This document shows positions 28,275 through 41,475 of a stretch of 64,000 nt of DNA, in pieces (the first letter of the stretch is position 1; each line of letters begins with the position of its first letter). The DNA is taken from the NCBI GenBank assembly GCA_038496675.1, contig CM076650.1, forward strand, positions 12,857,671-12,921,670. Reading direction: 5' to 3'. The notes beneath the pieces are model-generated. The model saw only the letters and a list, made by a program, of their open reading frames with translations, was not told the origin of the DNA and ran no database searches. The translations under genes and the position numbers were made by a program. Origin of the DNA: Rachycentron canadum (taxonomy: Eukaryota > Chordata > Actinopteri > Carangiformes > Rachycentridae).

Positions 28275-30363
28275 TACCTCAGAGTAAAGCGAGCATATCC
28301 AAGCACTTGCAGCTCAACCTCCCCATCCCTCTCTCTGAGTTTAATCTGATCTCACATTCAGAAATACAGGAACACACACATGCCACACACGCACACTACA
28401 TACACTCCAGGAGGAGGTAGTAGAGTGCTTGTGTGGAGCCTTGTGTAAACACCTGTCAGTAATCTACCAGCTGAGATGAATCCAGATGAAACAGAACCTG
28501 TTCCTACAGTTTCTCTAACAGTGTGTTTCAGTCTGCTTCACATCCCAGTGTGAACTCTGTGAAGCCTCACTCAACTCTGCAGTGCGCTGATGTGAACCTG
28601 GCAGCTTGGTTGTGATCCTGCTAATGAATATGAGCTTTCATCCTTCCACACGATTGTTTCGTGATTGCTGCACTTCTTCTGCGCTGTTACCCGAACTACA
28701 AAAGAACTTGTGTGGAGCATCCAGCGGCAGCACCACATAGGATGCTGGGTGGGGATTTTCTGCAGTGGCTACCACAAAAGACCGGAGGCCGTGATTATGA
28801 TAAAAGCCTATTTCATGCTCTCCATGGCCTGATTCCAAGCCTCTGGTTCACCAAAAGTATCTCAGGGATCATAGATGCAGGGGCCAACTTGTGGGTCAAC
28901 AGACCAAGGTGCATGCCTCTAAGAGTTTTAGACTGCTTCAGAGAAGTCATTCTTGTCTCATCCACCAGTCTTTTGTATGTCTTTTATTCCTTCATTTCCT
29001 TCTTATCCTTCCAAGCAGTTCCCCAAAAAAGCATGTTTTTGCTAAATATGCTAATGCTGTTGCATAGATTTTAAGTGTGTATTCCTTATTTAAAAAAAAA
29101 AAAAAATGGTGGTCCTTAAGTGATAAATACTGAAGCTCATTAGATCGAAATACTGACCAGTGGTTGAGGAAGGATTTTCAGGAAAATTGTAAAAGCTGCA
29201 TTGCATTTCACCAAAAGTTATATCTTTCCTGTATTAGCTCTGTGCAAGAAGCCATGGTTTTCACACATTCCTAACATGGTCTAAACTGTACATTAATGCA
29301 GACAAGAAATATCAGAGACAAGGCTGCAGGATTTTGACTCAATAAAGTGCTGGCTACACTTTATATGTATATGTATATATGTACCCTAGTTTTTTTGTTT
29401 TTTGTTTTTTGGAGATATTTAGACTTTTAAATCCTTAATAAGCAACGATAACAAACATGTAAATTACAAACAGTTTAGTAACTTAGACTCTCATCTTCAA
29501 TACAGTTAGGAGATTTCAAGTTAGCACTTAAAGGCTTCTGCATTATGATCCTGCTGTGCCAATGCAATGCTCTCACTGATTTACATGAGGAGGCTGCACT
29601 TTGTGACACATTGGTAATGTCAGTCTGATCATGACCTCAGTCTGGTCCTACAACTGTGATTACCTGGCAGTAATGCTGACAGCAGACTGAGACGCTTCCA
29701 GACATTTTTCATAGATCTTCTGTCAAGCACGATATGAGCAATCATCTGTCAGATCCCTAATCAAAGATTTCCTAAAAAAAATCAGTGACAATACAAAGTC
29801 TAATTTTCCACTGATTTGCCACAGATTGCTTTTCATGATAGCTGCGACAGTGGTCAGAACACAGCATTCAGCTAAGAAGTGTCTTCCAGCTCCACACCCT
29901 GTGAGAAAAATCCTGTTTTCCTTTCTCTTGTGAATGGAAAGTGATTTTACATTCTTTCCTCGGGCGAGAGGGTGGAAGGGGAAGCCGCAAAGGGGAAAAG
30001 ATACTCTAATGGTAGTATCAGAGCACAATAATGATAGATGCAGGTTTCAGGCTTAATCCACAGGGATGCATATGCGGGACATGATGGGATTGATAGAACC
30101 ATTAAGGTATGCTTTGCTGCTATCGCTCTTGCGCTGCTGCTGATGAGGTGGCTGATTGACGGCCCGACGTGCACCAGCCTGGTGAGGTCAGGATTCTGGG
30201 ATGAGATTCATTTACCTTCATTTACATATCAATCTACTGAGCTGGAGGCTGAGATTATGTAGGAATTGTCATTTCGTCGCTATTCAAAGTGTCATGTGAG
30301 TATATTGGTGGTTATTTGTCCTCTACATGAAGAATGTTAATTCCTGCTGTCAAGTGGAGACAT

Positions 30364-30365
<2 letters not shown>
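28275..30365. other. Intergenic DNA including a non-repetitive block
   Basis: The stretch 29520-30270 is complex, free of arrays and richer in balanced sequence than its surroundings, which makes it a candidate conserved non-coding element upstream of slit2. No family-like exon was seen. The rest has an A run at about 29092-29106. Confidence 0.4.
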
Positions 30366-30410
<45 letters not shown>

Positions 30411-30413
30411 TGT
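30366..30413. repeat. (TG)n microsatellite
   Basis: Pure TG array of about 46 bases. Confidence 0.96.
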
Positions 30414-30739
30414 GCAGGTATGTGTGTAAGACAGAAACAGAGAATATCTTTCTCCTAACTGATATGATGTTTGACATTTCATTTACTGCTCCTGACCAGC
30501 AAGGTTAATAATGCTACCAAAAGCAATCAGGGCTAACCACACATACACACACAGATACGGTACATGCGCAGGCATGCACACATACACAGATACACATATT
30601 CACCCTGATGCATTCCAATCATGTCAACATAGTTAAGTGGCCATAAATAAGATGTCATTTTAAACCAAGAATTTAAAACCATCTCAAAATCTCATCTCCT
30701 CATCAGCAAGAGCGCTTTCCCATCAGCAAATCCACTCTA

Positions 30740-30773
30740 CACAGACTCTCTCCCTCTCTCTCTCTCTCTTTCT

Positions 30774-30805
<32 letters not shown>

Positions 30806-30955
30806 CATCCACAATGAAGATGATATATAACAGATACTCTCTGGTTTGGATACCTTCACAGTTATGTTTATCATATATTTGAATGACACGAACAAGAACA
30901 AGAACAGATAACGTGAACATGCTTCAGTCACTACCCTATTTCTTTCCCTCTTTCG

Positions 30956-31004
<49 letters not shown>
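30740..31004. repeat. Two CT/CA compound microsatellites
   Basis: A CT-rich run followed by CA occurs at 30748-30801 and again at 30955-31004, separated by about 150 bases of unique sequence. Confidence 0.93.
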
Positions 31005-31006
<2 letters not shown>

Positions 31007-31157
31007 GAAGATCCGTTCAGTGTGTGTGGTAAATGTGAACTCATGTGTGCAGTATGCAGGCCTGGTGTAAGTGGGAGGATTTCTTGTTATTATAGTGTAA
31101 TAAGGGTGACGATCAACAGGTGGAGATAATGGAACCCGGTTTCATTGAGCCAAGGTA

Positions 31158-31169
31158 ATCACACACACT

Positions 31170-31256
<87 letters not shown>

Positions 31257-31276
31257 ACACACACACACACACTCAC

Positions 31277-31311
<35 letters not shown>

Positions 31312-31338
31312 CACTCACACACACACACACACACACAG
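31158..31338. repeat. Long (CA)n array with regular CT interruptions
   Basis: This 180-base array is the longest in the window. Single A-to-T changes giving ACTCAC recur at several points (about 31193, 31250, 31271, 31313), suggesting expansion of an interrupted higher-order unit. Confidence 0.97.
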
Positions 31339-34300
31339 AAGCCTCGATACTGCTTCTGAACACATGTATCAATAAATGACATCAGATGAATTGATCGCCA
31401 TTAAAAATCTTTCCTCTACCTCTTTCATCAGGGCAGTGTATGTCTATTAATGTCTGGTTTCATCAGTGTCCAAAAAAACTACACTTTGGCTTTAAGTTTA
31501 AAAACAGAGAAAGTGAGGTGGTTGGAGCTTTGAGATGAGGTTTTTCAGGGCTTGGGGGCCCTCATGTTTTGGAAGAGGAATGGGAGAACGGTGGGAGGTT
31601 TAGATTGAAGAAGTTGCAGGTGGGGTTTGTAGCCTGTGTGTGTACTACTTGGTCCTGCTTGTGTACTAGATTGTGCTGGTTTCAATGGACATGTGCCAGA
31701 GTGTGCATTTGTGCTGAGGGGCCCAGCGTTTGGCCTGCAAGTGTACTCCCCTGACAGGCATTACATTTCAACCACAGATAGAAAACTGGAACAACTGGAC
31801 CTGAAGTAGCGCGCAATAGATGAAGGGATATCTACTGTAGATCCAACTGAAACATTTGTTGATCAAAACAAGAGTCTCTATTTCAAAGGAGAAAATGTGA
31901 AACGCGGGACAACAGGGAAGTAAACAATCATGTTGTCCAGGAAAAGAGTGAGAAGTCATTTTCAGTTTTTAATACGTCAATAGATGTTAACACATGAGTG
32001 CTATTACAACTTGTGTAATCATTTGGTCAAAGTTAAAAAGATCTAAGTTGTTTTCTATTGTGATAGCAACCCCCCAACTGTCATTCTTCATACAGCATCA
32101 CCGGTCCTCCTCCTTTGCTCCAGTCATTATTGCTAGAGCTGCTAAAGGTCACCTAAGAAAAAAATGGGTTGTCATCAACTGCTTGCAGACAACACATGGT
32201 ATCCTTTCTTACAGGATAGTCTCTTATAAAAATATGTCCTCCATCTGGACAACATGGACAGCCGGTGTAGTATCTTTATAGTTATATCATTAAGCACAGG
32301 ATTTGTATGCCAAGTGCAAAGAGAAATAAATCCCAAAGTTAAACATCAAAACAATAGAAGAAGTGTTACAAAAATTCCTGTGACCTTTATTATTTCTCAA
32401 GAGAGAAAAACACCCCTAGAGGACTGAGACCCTTAGACACTTAAAGCTGTGTTGTCCACCCAAATACACATAAATAGGACACAAAGACACATAAATATGC
32501 TTGTTCAGATGAATGCTCTTTCAGAGCTAACTTGGTTGCAGACACAAAGTTTTGTTTGAAGCGTTGTGGGACATGTTGACTTCTTCTATTGATGGAGGCC
32601 TGTTTTATCTGCTGAGGCAGAGCAACAGATACCCGTGTAATCAAATCTGCTACGCTAGGGGCGCATTCGAGAGCCAAACCCCTCTACAAGCCAAATTTAT
32701 ACAAATGGGCCTCTTTTGTTCACAGGATACAATACAGCTGCTCAATTTACTACTGCACACCAAACGGATGCAGAAGCACAAATGCACTGAGGTGTAAGGG
32801 AGCGCACACACAACAACACACAACCCAGTGTTTCTCAGCTTTTTTCTGATTTTTATTCTCCTTCGTTTTTTCATTACACAAACAGCCAGGGCAAATTTTA
32901 TCTAACTTGTGCTGATCAAACCTCTGGGTTATAGTAGAGCTTGCAAGGGTGAATCAATGGCTTTGTATAGAGGCTGTGTTCCCTATTAAAGAAAAGGCTG
33001 ACGCGTACATCGGGCTTCGTCTGCTAACTGACAGCTGTAAAGATGAACAATGAGACTCTCCTGCTTCATAACCTGGAAAGAGAGACCTTTCTGGGAGCCT
33101 GTGATGTGGTTGATATCACATCACAGGCTCATTCTAATTGCCATGCGTGTGTGTTTGCGTATTTTATATGAGTTTGCCCTTAAAGGTGAATACAACCTAG
33201 GGCTTTTTATTAGGACAGTAAAAGGATGTTTTACAGGACTTCATCGAGGAGATGCAAGAGACAAATTCGCCTCTTTGTAACATCAGAGAAAAAGGTCACA
33301 GGTGCTCATATGCACATAAATGCGACCTAAAACTGAGCACATGACCATAAAACTAGGGCAAAGGTTAAACTAATCCATATTTTCTGGCCCTGCTCAAAAG
33401 TAGAGCAACAACACACAGATTCATGGAGTTCTCCTTTTCTGTGCAATTGCATTGTCAGAGGGTCTTGCTCAAAGCGCTTTGTGAAGCCATGAAGTCAGGC
33501 TTACAGCTGCTATCTACAAGTGTCCTACCCTTTCCTTCCTTTCTCCTCTCCCTCTCCTTGTCAGTAGTTATCACTGTCAAAGTCCAACTGCAGTGCTTAC
33601 GCTGGGAGCTGTCACAGAGATGTGTCACCACAATGTGATGCTTCACACGCTTGGTGACAAAACTGCCAGCCGTTATTCACACGTGTGGCACCAATGAGTC
33701 TTTTTCACAAGCACATACACACACACACCACACACACACACTCATACAACCATATGCACTTACCGTCTTCTACAATAGCTGTAGACACATTGGCTCTACC
33801 TCAGGTTCATTTTTATTTGACCAGACACTACAGAAATCAAGTTTCACTTTTTCTTGCTTTCTAGGAACAGTTTGACAGGCTAAAGGGGAAAGAAACTGTT
33901 TTACAGCCACACTGGATTGCTTCTGCCTGTTAATACTTAGTGAAAACTTTGCTGTTTACTAATGACTCGCTGGCAAGCTTGCTAATAGCCTCTTGTACTC
34001 TCAGCTTTGTCATAAGCTGTCGCCTGTGGCATTTCCACAAGCTTACTTTATGTGCTATTTCTAGCAGCTGCAGCAAAATGAAGAAACAGAGAAGATGAAT
34101 GTGAGCAGAAGGACAGTGCCGGCCATGCATAATGAGACTCACCATTAACAACAGTGTTAATATTTTGATGTTCTTGATCATGAAGCAGTCATACGATTTT
34201 TGACATTCAGAGAACAGATATGACACCATCACATCCTCTGTCAAATTGTTCTTTCTTCATAGTTTTTAAGAACTGAGAATTGGTCATTAAAATAGACTTT

Positions 34301-35044
34301 AACTAATTTTAAAACATAATTCAATCTACCAGAACACACCCTGTCAAACTAGATTAATGTAGAAACTAAAAAAAGATTCATAGCTGGTCCCATGCAATTC
34401 CCAGATGAACTTTTTTTTTTTTTTTTTACCTCGTCAAGGCTGCATGAACTATTTGCATAAATGAGAGAAAACATCACAGAAGTTACAGGGTGCTAACATC
34501 AGCATGTTGGCTACTCATGATTTCTTTTTCACGTGACACATAGGCAACATAGATTTTTGCTTGGGATCACTTTGTGGGAATTTTTTTCTTTGAAGCCAAG
34601 CAAATATTTGACAGCAGAAACAGGGAGATGTTCCAGTGACAAGATTTGTTTTACATTATACACTTCACTGCTGCTCTCAGTGATGACAGGCTGAAATGGA
34701 GGTGATGGAAAGTGGGCTTCATAATATCCTCTTCCCTTCAATCCACTGCCAGGTTTGATCTTTTTGAACAGTTCATTTTCCAGATGTTGTAGTGCTCAGA
34801 GAAAAGCTGAACACCTCGCATTACTCTGGTACTAAGAAAAGGTTCACTATTTTTTCATTATATTTAAAGAAATGAATCTGGGAATTTATCTGGTAATTCA
34901 GAAAATCTGATTTAAAAAAGGAAATGTGAATCCATTTGCATTTCAAGCAGCTCAACAGTTTCTCACTGTAACTGTAACTGGTTTGGGAGTAATATGTATC
35001 CTGTCTCTTTTCAGTTTTTCTAACCAGATGGAGCTTGTTTTTTA
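31339..35044. other. Intergenic DNA with one 14-bp hairpin
   Basis: No gene was recognised. It holds a palindrome with perfect 14-base arms at 33095-33130, an interrupted CA run at 33717-33742 and a T run near 34412-34428. Confidence 0.5.
33095..33130. repeat. 14-bp perfect inverted repeat
   Basis: GAGCCTGTGATGTG (33095-33108) pairs with CACATCACAGGCTC (33117-33130) across an 8-base loop, GTTGATAT. Function unknown. Confidence 0.9.
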
Positions 35045-35372
35045 AAGGAGCAATTTGTAAATTTCCCTGTTGTTACATAGCCAGTGTTAGCATGAACAAC
35101 TGTTTACTTACAAGTCTAGAAGAAACCATTGGGAGTTCAGCAGCAGCGATCATGCTAACCAGCTAGCTCTGACCAGTCAAATCACTGTAGAGTCCAGTCT
35201 GCCCCAAAGCAGCGGTGCTTCTCAGAAGGCTTACTATAACCTCTTGTATTGTAAATGCAACAATGGTAGACATCTTGGCAAGACTGGTAAGTAAACAGCT
35301 ATTAATGCTGATGTTGGCTATGTAGCAATAGCAACATTTAAAAATAGCGAGAACAATTTGCCTTATCATTAT
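35045..35372. mobile_element. Foldback (long inverted-repeat) element
   Basis: The left arm (from about 35073: TTACATAGCC, TTAGCAT, TGTTTACTTAC, AGTCT) is matched in reverse complement by the right arm (about 35282-35331). I estimate three quarters identity over about 46 bases by eye, with weaker similarity outward to 35050 and 35360 (AATTTGT / ACAATTTG). The 170-base middle is unlike any coding sequence. It looks like an old MITE or foldback DNA element. Confidence 0.7.
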
Positions 35373-35698
35373 GGTTTTGCCACCAACATAAACTATCCTT
35401 AATTTGCCAAGTTGGTCACTTATATCCCAAGTAAGAGAACCTATTTCTAGACATGACCTCGTGTAGAGAGAGACACATATTTGCTCAGTGGCTGCAAAGA
35501 AAGGAGAACAGGCCAGCGGCAACCGAAACATACACTCATGTACTCTTAAACATACACACAGAATTGACTGAAAATGACTGAATGAATTGAGGTAATACTT
35601 TGGATGAATTGATGTGGTTGAGCCTGATGGGGATTTCATATGTGCGTGGATAAACTCAGATAATGAGCCAGCTGTTAAACTGTTACAATGACCAGATT

Positions 35699-35699
<1 letters not shown>

Positions 35700-35747
<48 letters not shown>

Positions 35748-35778
35748 ACACACACACACATACATCCACGGACACACA
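35700..35778. repeat. (CA)n microsatellite
   Basis: CA array with two TA interruptions. A 204-codon minus-strand frame starts in it and runs through the foldback element; it is not a gene. Confidence 0.97.
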
Positions 35779-36134
35779 GTCTGCCAAAAGTTAAGCTATA
35801 ACAAAGACAATATGTGAAATAACGCTCTATTAAATAAGGAATGCAGCTTTAAAAGAACATTAAAAGAATCCTTGTCTGTTGTGTTTCAGTCCCACCATGT
35901 CATGTGTCAGACTGACGTGTATGTCTGTGCTGTATTTGTACATGATGTATGAGTGGTTGTTGAGTGTATGAACTTTGGTGCCGTGTTTATTTTCTGATAG
36001 CGTCACATACTCTTTAAAGTAAGAGCACTAATATAATATCAGAAATGTGTGTGTGTGTGTGTGTGTGTGTGTTTGGCCACTATTCTCAGCTGCAGCTCAT
36101 TCCAGACTGATGCCTCTGAACTTGTTGGGTGTTC

Positions 36135-36178
<44 letters not shown>

Positions 36179-38376
36179 TACATATTTTCATCTGTTTAAG
36201 TGTGTGCACACCCTTATATTTTGGCAGCCTGTGTGTGTGTGTTTGTGTGTGTACAGTGGATTCTCAGTGTGTGGCTCTGTGCCCTCAGCTGCTTGACGGT
36301 GGTTATTTGTACGCCTGCAGGTCTGCAACTAGTTAGTCGAGTGCAGAGCGTCGACGTGAACATAAGGCTCAAACCAAATAACAACAACACCAGCCACCAT
36401 ACCACCGCAAGCCCTCTGTCTCCAGCCACACACACTTCACACACCCCTTTAAAATGTCAGCTTGATCAAAGGAAAAAAAAACTCTGTGTGGTTACAGGGG
36501 TGAAGAAGGGCAATTGGAGCAATGCATAACTAGCCTGTTGGAAATTATGTTTATATACTACTAATTTACAGAATATATATATATATATACTGTTTGAGTT
36601 TGCATAGTCACAACATTTGGTTAAGTTTGAGGAAAGACTTGGCTAAGGTATTGGCTATTGAAAAAAATCCAAATTGACTTAATTAATGGATTTAATGGTA
36701 GGTTATCAGATGATAACTTGGGGCATATTAAGATGATTAGCATAAGACTCATTTGAGTCATAGTCAGACCCAGGCTCTGGAGTTTGTTGAGGAGTGAAAA
36801 GAGTTTGTTGGTAACCAAAGTGACTACTGGACATATCAGAACAGAAGTGTTGCTATTTGTTCATGTTATTTGTTGGCTTGTAACTGGCAGCAGCTGACAC
36901 AGTGTTAGTGGCTGTACTGATGCAAAGTCTCGTTCTCTGTGCTGACAAAGTTTTGGTGATCGGTGAAAGAACAGTCTATATCAAGATGGTTAGTGTTAGA
37001 GGGTACATTAATTAACATTAAACTCATGTTACTTATATTTGAGCCTCAGTCAGACCCAGACTCATGAGGAATCTTGTGCATGAAAATTAGGAACTAACAA
37101 TTAGCATCTCTTATTTGTTTATGTTGTTGTTAGCTTGCAACATTAAAGTCTGTTTAGCCTCACCTGCCATCCCCACAAGTTGCACAGGATTGGTTCCAGG
37201 ATTGTGCAACATATAAATCTCTGGCTGTCTTTTTATAAGACTGTCACCGGTTCACTGAGGTTCCAAGGTGGAAATATGCAGCTGAGGTGTCAACTGTATA
37301 TTTCGCTCAACATATGTTTTGTATTATATAAAAAACAATATGTACATGGTATGGTTTGTAAAAGGCAAAACTGAACCCACAGGGCAAAAACAAAAACATA
37401 GACAGTTTAAACAGCCCAGCAAGTAGTGAAATGAATTTGGAAATAGAGTATAGCAAGGTGATGAGACAGGCTCTATTCTGGTCTGTAGTAGTTTCTTGAC
37501 TGAAATGATGCAGGGGAAAGCTGGGCGTAATCCACTGTGTGGCAGGTGAGCAAGTGATGGTGGTGGCACGGGGAGATCCAGGATTTGAGCCTGAGGACTG
37601 GAAACGAACTGTGGTGGGACGTGGCTGGAAGTGAGCTGGTGAGTACTGGAAGACCCGAGGCACAGGAGATGCAGGTTAAATCAGGGGGCAAACAGACAAA
37701 GAGAAAAAACTGCAGTCACAATTCAGCCGTAGCGCTGTGAGTGAAACAACAAATTGGTGAAGGCTGGATAGGAGGAAGATGAGGAAGTGGCTTGTGGCAA
37801 TCAGAGTGATCAGCAGCATGGGCAGGTAAGTGGTGTAATGGAGAAAGTAGTCAGCCATGTCCAACTGGAGACACACACAAGCTACACAGACAGACTCTGG
37901 GGTAAACTGGGGACAAACGCAGAGCAACAGTGAAGGGGAAAAAACACAATGAAAATCGACAATCCTCATGGTTCCTAACAAGTTTAAAAACTAACTTTTA
38001 TTGGAGGGAATCTTTAACAGAAACTACAGCCTTTATTTACTGTTCTCCCAAGAAAAACAACAGTGCCAGTTTCCCATAGGTAAGATTTTGTTTCTATTCC
38101 AGTGAATACCCTTCTAGTGGCCATAGTAATTATGCTTCTTATCCATTGTTTTAACCCAACTTTGTTTCCTTAATCATTATTAAGTTGCTTTTGGACCTAA
38201 ACCTAACCAAAGTCTAACCATATTGTTAGCACATCATGAAAGGGATTTTATATTTCCAACAATGATTTGTAATGGTTTTGGAAGACAAAGGTAAATTGTG
38301 TTGTATGCTGTTCAGATCAGAAAACACTTGAATGTGCTCCTCCCACGGGAAGTTACAAACTGTATTTTGCTGTTTA
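35779..38376. other. Intergenic DNA with TG arrays and a diverged direct duplication
   Basis: Short TG arrays occur at 36044-36073 and 36139-36177, and a TA run near 36576-36589. Two diverged direct copies lie at about 36740-36890 and 37011-37145; they share GTCAGACCCAG, and TATTTGTTCATGTT versus TATTTGTTTATGTT. The segment 37440-37700 resembles interspersed fish repeat material. No gene was recognised. Confidence 0.5.
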
Positions 38377-38715
38377 ATTTGGACTTATTGACCTTTTTCT
38401 AACATTGACCAAAGTGGTTTTGTTGCCAAAATTTAACCACACACAAGAGTCTGGTTGAGAACCACATGCAACATCCAAAGTCCTGTACATTGTGAGCCCA
38501 CCACCCATCCAACCCCCTTGTTACAACTCCTGCAAGATACAAAAACACAGCAGCAGTGAATAATCTGGGTTAGCAAACACATTTCCCATCAAATTGTAAC
38601 TAACAATACAAACAATAGTATATAGACATAATTTCTAAGAGACAGAGTTGGTGTATTTGTCTCTTGAGTCAGCCGTGTGACTGCATGAGTTTGTTTAGGA
38701 TGTAGGAAACAAGAA
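38377..38715 (+). repeat. Dispersed repeat, left member of an inverted pair
   Basis: This copy is homologous, in reverse complement, to 40325-40740. Shared words include ATTTCCCATC, AACAATAGTATATAG, GAGACAGAGTTG, TTTGTCT, TTGAGTCAG and GTTTAGGATGTAGGAAACAA. The outer part shares ACATTGTGAGC and the TTTTGTTGC...AACCACA phrase. Confidence 0.85.
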
Positions 38716-38733
38716 TGTAGAAGGCTGTAACCT

Positions 38734-38769
<36 letters not shown>

Positions 38770-39729
38770 GCATGCCCTCACAAAGACTCCTGTGAGCCAT
38801 CAGAAGTATTCTGATATCACTTCTTTAACTAAATACAGTTTTAATTGGTTTATTAAGTATCAGTGCATGCCAAGTTGCAATTATCGCTACACGGTCAAAC
38901 TGTAACTGTGGAATACCCCTGCTCTTATTTTCCAAGCTGTTGGCAAATGGCTCGTTCAAAACAGGCTCATCAGTGAGTCATGAGCAAGGGAAGACTCCCG
39001 TCACCCCCAGCCAGCCAGCAGTCACAAAAATTACCAAGAGGGAAGGGGGGATTCAAATCCCATATTCTTCATACTTTTAATTATGGATGCAATGTTTTGG
39101 CATCTCTTATTGGTCTAATAATGAATGAAGCCACACAATCATTACACACATACACATTCCTCTCTTTCCTTGCTGAAGTTGGATGAAATATCTTACTGGA
39201 TGTCATCATCTGGCCAGTCCTAATCCCCAGTGTCTGTCGTCACCAAGTTGACCACTGACCTGGGCGACGATGTGTGCGTGTGGATGCCAGGTGGCCTTTT
39301 GTCATGCAACACACAATGGCTGCAGGTCAGTGTTCGTGCTTACGAGCATGTGTGCGAGGACTGAATCATACTCACTTTTCTCAGGGTGGTTTCCAGTGTC
39401 TCCAGCCCTTTCCTCACCCTTGTATCCCTCACAGCACCCTCAATTCTCCTCCCTCCTGCCTACAATGACTCACTGTGGTCTGTTAGCTCTCACAGCCTCA
39501 GACCTGGGCTGCAGGGTGGAACTGGATGGGTAGGGTGGTGGGTGGAGGTGAAGGGGTGCGGTGTGGGGGTCAGTGGGTGGGTAGCGGGTGTTTCCTCTTA
39601 TATTCTGGATGGCTACACACGGATAAGTGTGTGTGTTTAGCGACCTCTGGAAGGCTTTTGCTAGGTGTGGACAATATGACTGGATTCAGCTGTAATGACA
39701 GTTTTAGTCCACACCACAGGCCGACTCAA

Positions 39730-39789
<60 letters not shown>

Positions 39790-40324
39790 CTGCTGGAACA
39801 CTTAGCGGTGAAACCATATTTGCAGAAATCACAGTGACAAGCAGTATTAACCCTAAATGTCAGCGTCAATTTTACTAAGAGAAGTGCAACATGCTACATA
39901 GCCCCCGCCAACATTTGGCTTGGCTGGAACCTACAGGGAAAGAAAACCTTCTCTGCTTTTGCTCTACTTTTAATCATGTTTTGTTTGCTGTGCATTTTCG
40001 GAAGCTTTGCTCCATAGTTTTGGGTCTATGTGTTTTACTGTAATGTACATGATTAAATGTGATTGGTCTTAACGTGACAGTGGGAATAACTCACCTGAGG
40101 TATGTCTTGTAACAGTTATCATCTGGTTAGGGTTAGGTTAAGTCCCATATATGTCAGTGTCCTATTAATTAGTTATCAGGCAGCCAAATTCAAAAAGGCT
40201 TCTTTAGGTATCTCTCTGGCCTGGTGGTAAAAATATACACAGACTGTGGCTTGAAGTCAGAATTAGAGTTGACCGTATCCCAACTGTCCAATAAGTCCTC
40301 CTCATTAAATGAAAAACTACAGTG
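38716..40324. other. 1.6-kb segment between inverted repeat copies
   Basis: No gene was seen. It contains a CT run at 38738-38762 and a CA array at 39730-39788. The segment 39240-39640 is G/C-richer, with open frames on several phases but no family resemblance. It may be the interior of a composite non-autonomous element or unrelated DNA between two insertions. Confidence 0.4.
39730..39788. repeat. (CA)n microsatellite
   Basis: Pure CA array of about 58 bases. Confidence 0.97.
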
Positions 40325-40740
40325 TTTATTTGTTTCCTACATCCTAAACACACTCATACAGCCCCGGGACTGACTCAACAGACAAATATATCAACTCTGT
40401 CTCCTTGAAATTACATCTATATACTATTGTTTGTTTTGCCAGCTACAATTAGATGGGAAATTGCTGCTTGGATTATGTTCACTGGCAATGTTGTTTTTTT
40501 CCCCCAGTAACTGAACTGCTAGATTGTTGTAACTCACAGAAGTTGTGAGAAGGGAGTTGAGTTGGATCTTGTGCTCACAATGCATTGGTCTTTGGTACCA
40601 GAGACTGAGGTTCACATCATAACGTCTGTTTGTGGTTAGTTTTCAGCAACAAAAGAACTGCAGTTAAGGTTAGGGAAAGGCCAACAAGTTCTCAAAACTA
40701 AACAACAAAATAAAGTTTGTGACTTCTCTTGTGAATACTT
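40325..40740 (-). repeat. Dispersed repeat, right member of an inverted pair
   Basis: This is the reverse-complement relative of 38377-38715. The best-preserved core is 40330-40461 (GTTTCCTACATCCTAAACAC, ACTCAACAGACAAATATATC, CTATATACTATTGTTTGTTT). The distal part (40560-40700) pairs with the proximal part of the left copy. Confidence 0.85.
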
Positions 40741-41259
40741 GGAGGAAGAAGCATGGACTTACAACACTTACATGTGTTCATGATGACACTAGCTGAATTA
40801 GTTTTAAGTTTTGAAATTTTGGTGCTGTGTGGCATTAATGTGGCGCCAACTTTCTGTAACTGCTCTGATAACCACTTTGTAATTAAATTCTTGTTGGGCA
40901 TCCATATTAACATTTTATGCTTTAAACAGTGATTTGAATGGAATTGAAGGTCACAGTGTAGCTGCTTAGGAATCTTGTCTTGATTAAGGGGTTGCCACAA
41001 TAAAATTAACATTTAATATTTTAACAAAAAAAATGCAGTGTCTTGCAACAAATTTAATGATCACTGAGAGTGAATAAGAAGAAATGTACCTTTTTAGCTA
41101 TTGCTTAGGTCTGGTGGACTGTGCTCATGGAGACATGTTTTTTTATTTATCCATATTAACGTGAAAGTGGTTTTAGGGGAGTGCTAATAGTGCTTCAATT
41201 AACACTTACAAGATACCACTTAGCACTACCAAAGTAGCCACAGGGCTATGATGGACACA

Positions 41260-41309
<50 letters not shown>

Positions 41310-41437
41310 CACGCACGCAAGCACGCAGACACACGCCAAAGGCAGCAGTCACACATACCATGAACCATATTTAAAAGCAAGTAAGTATTTACATCTGTAC
41401 AGTCCTATAATCTGACAGATGACACAGTAATTTGTGT

Positions 41438-41475
<38 letters not shown>

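Noticed and set aside
28535..28570. FTSQCELCE as the slit2 cap
   Set aside because: It lacks the CxG and downstream LRR N-cap residues, and the frame closes.
35163..35777. 204-codon minus-strand open frame, the longest in the window
   Set aside because: It begins in a CA array and runs through a foldback element; no family resemblance and no splice context.
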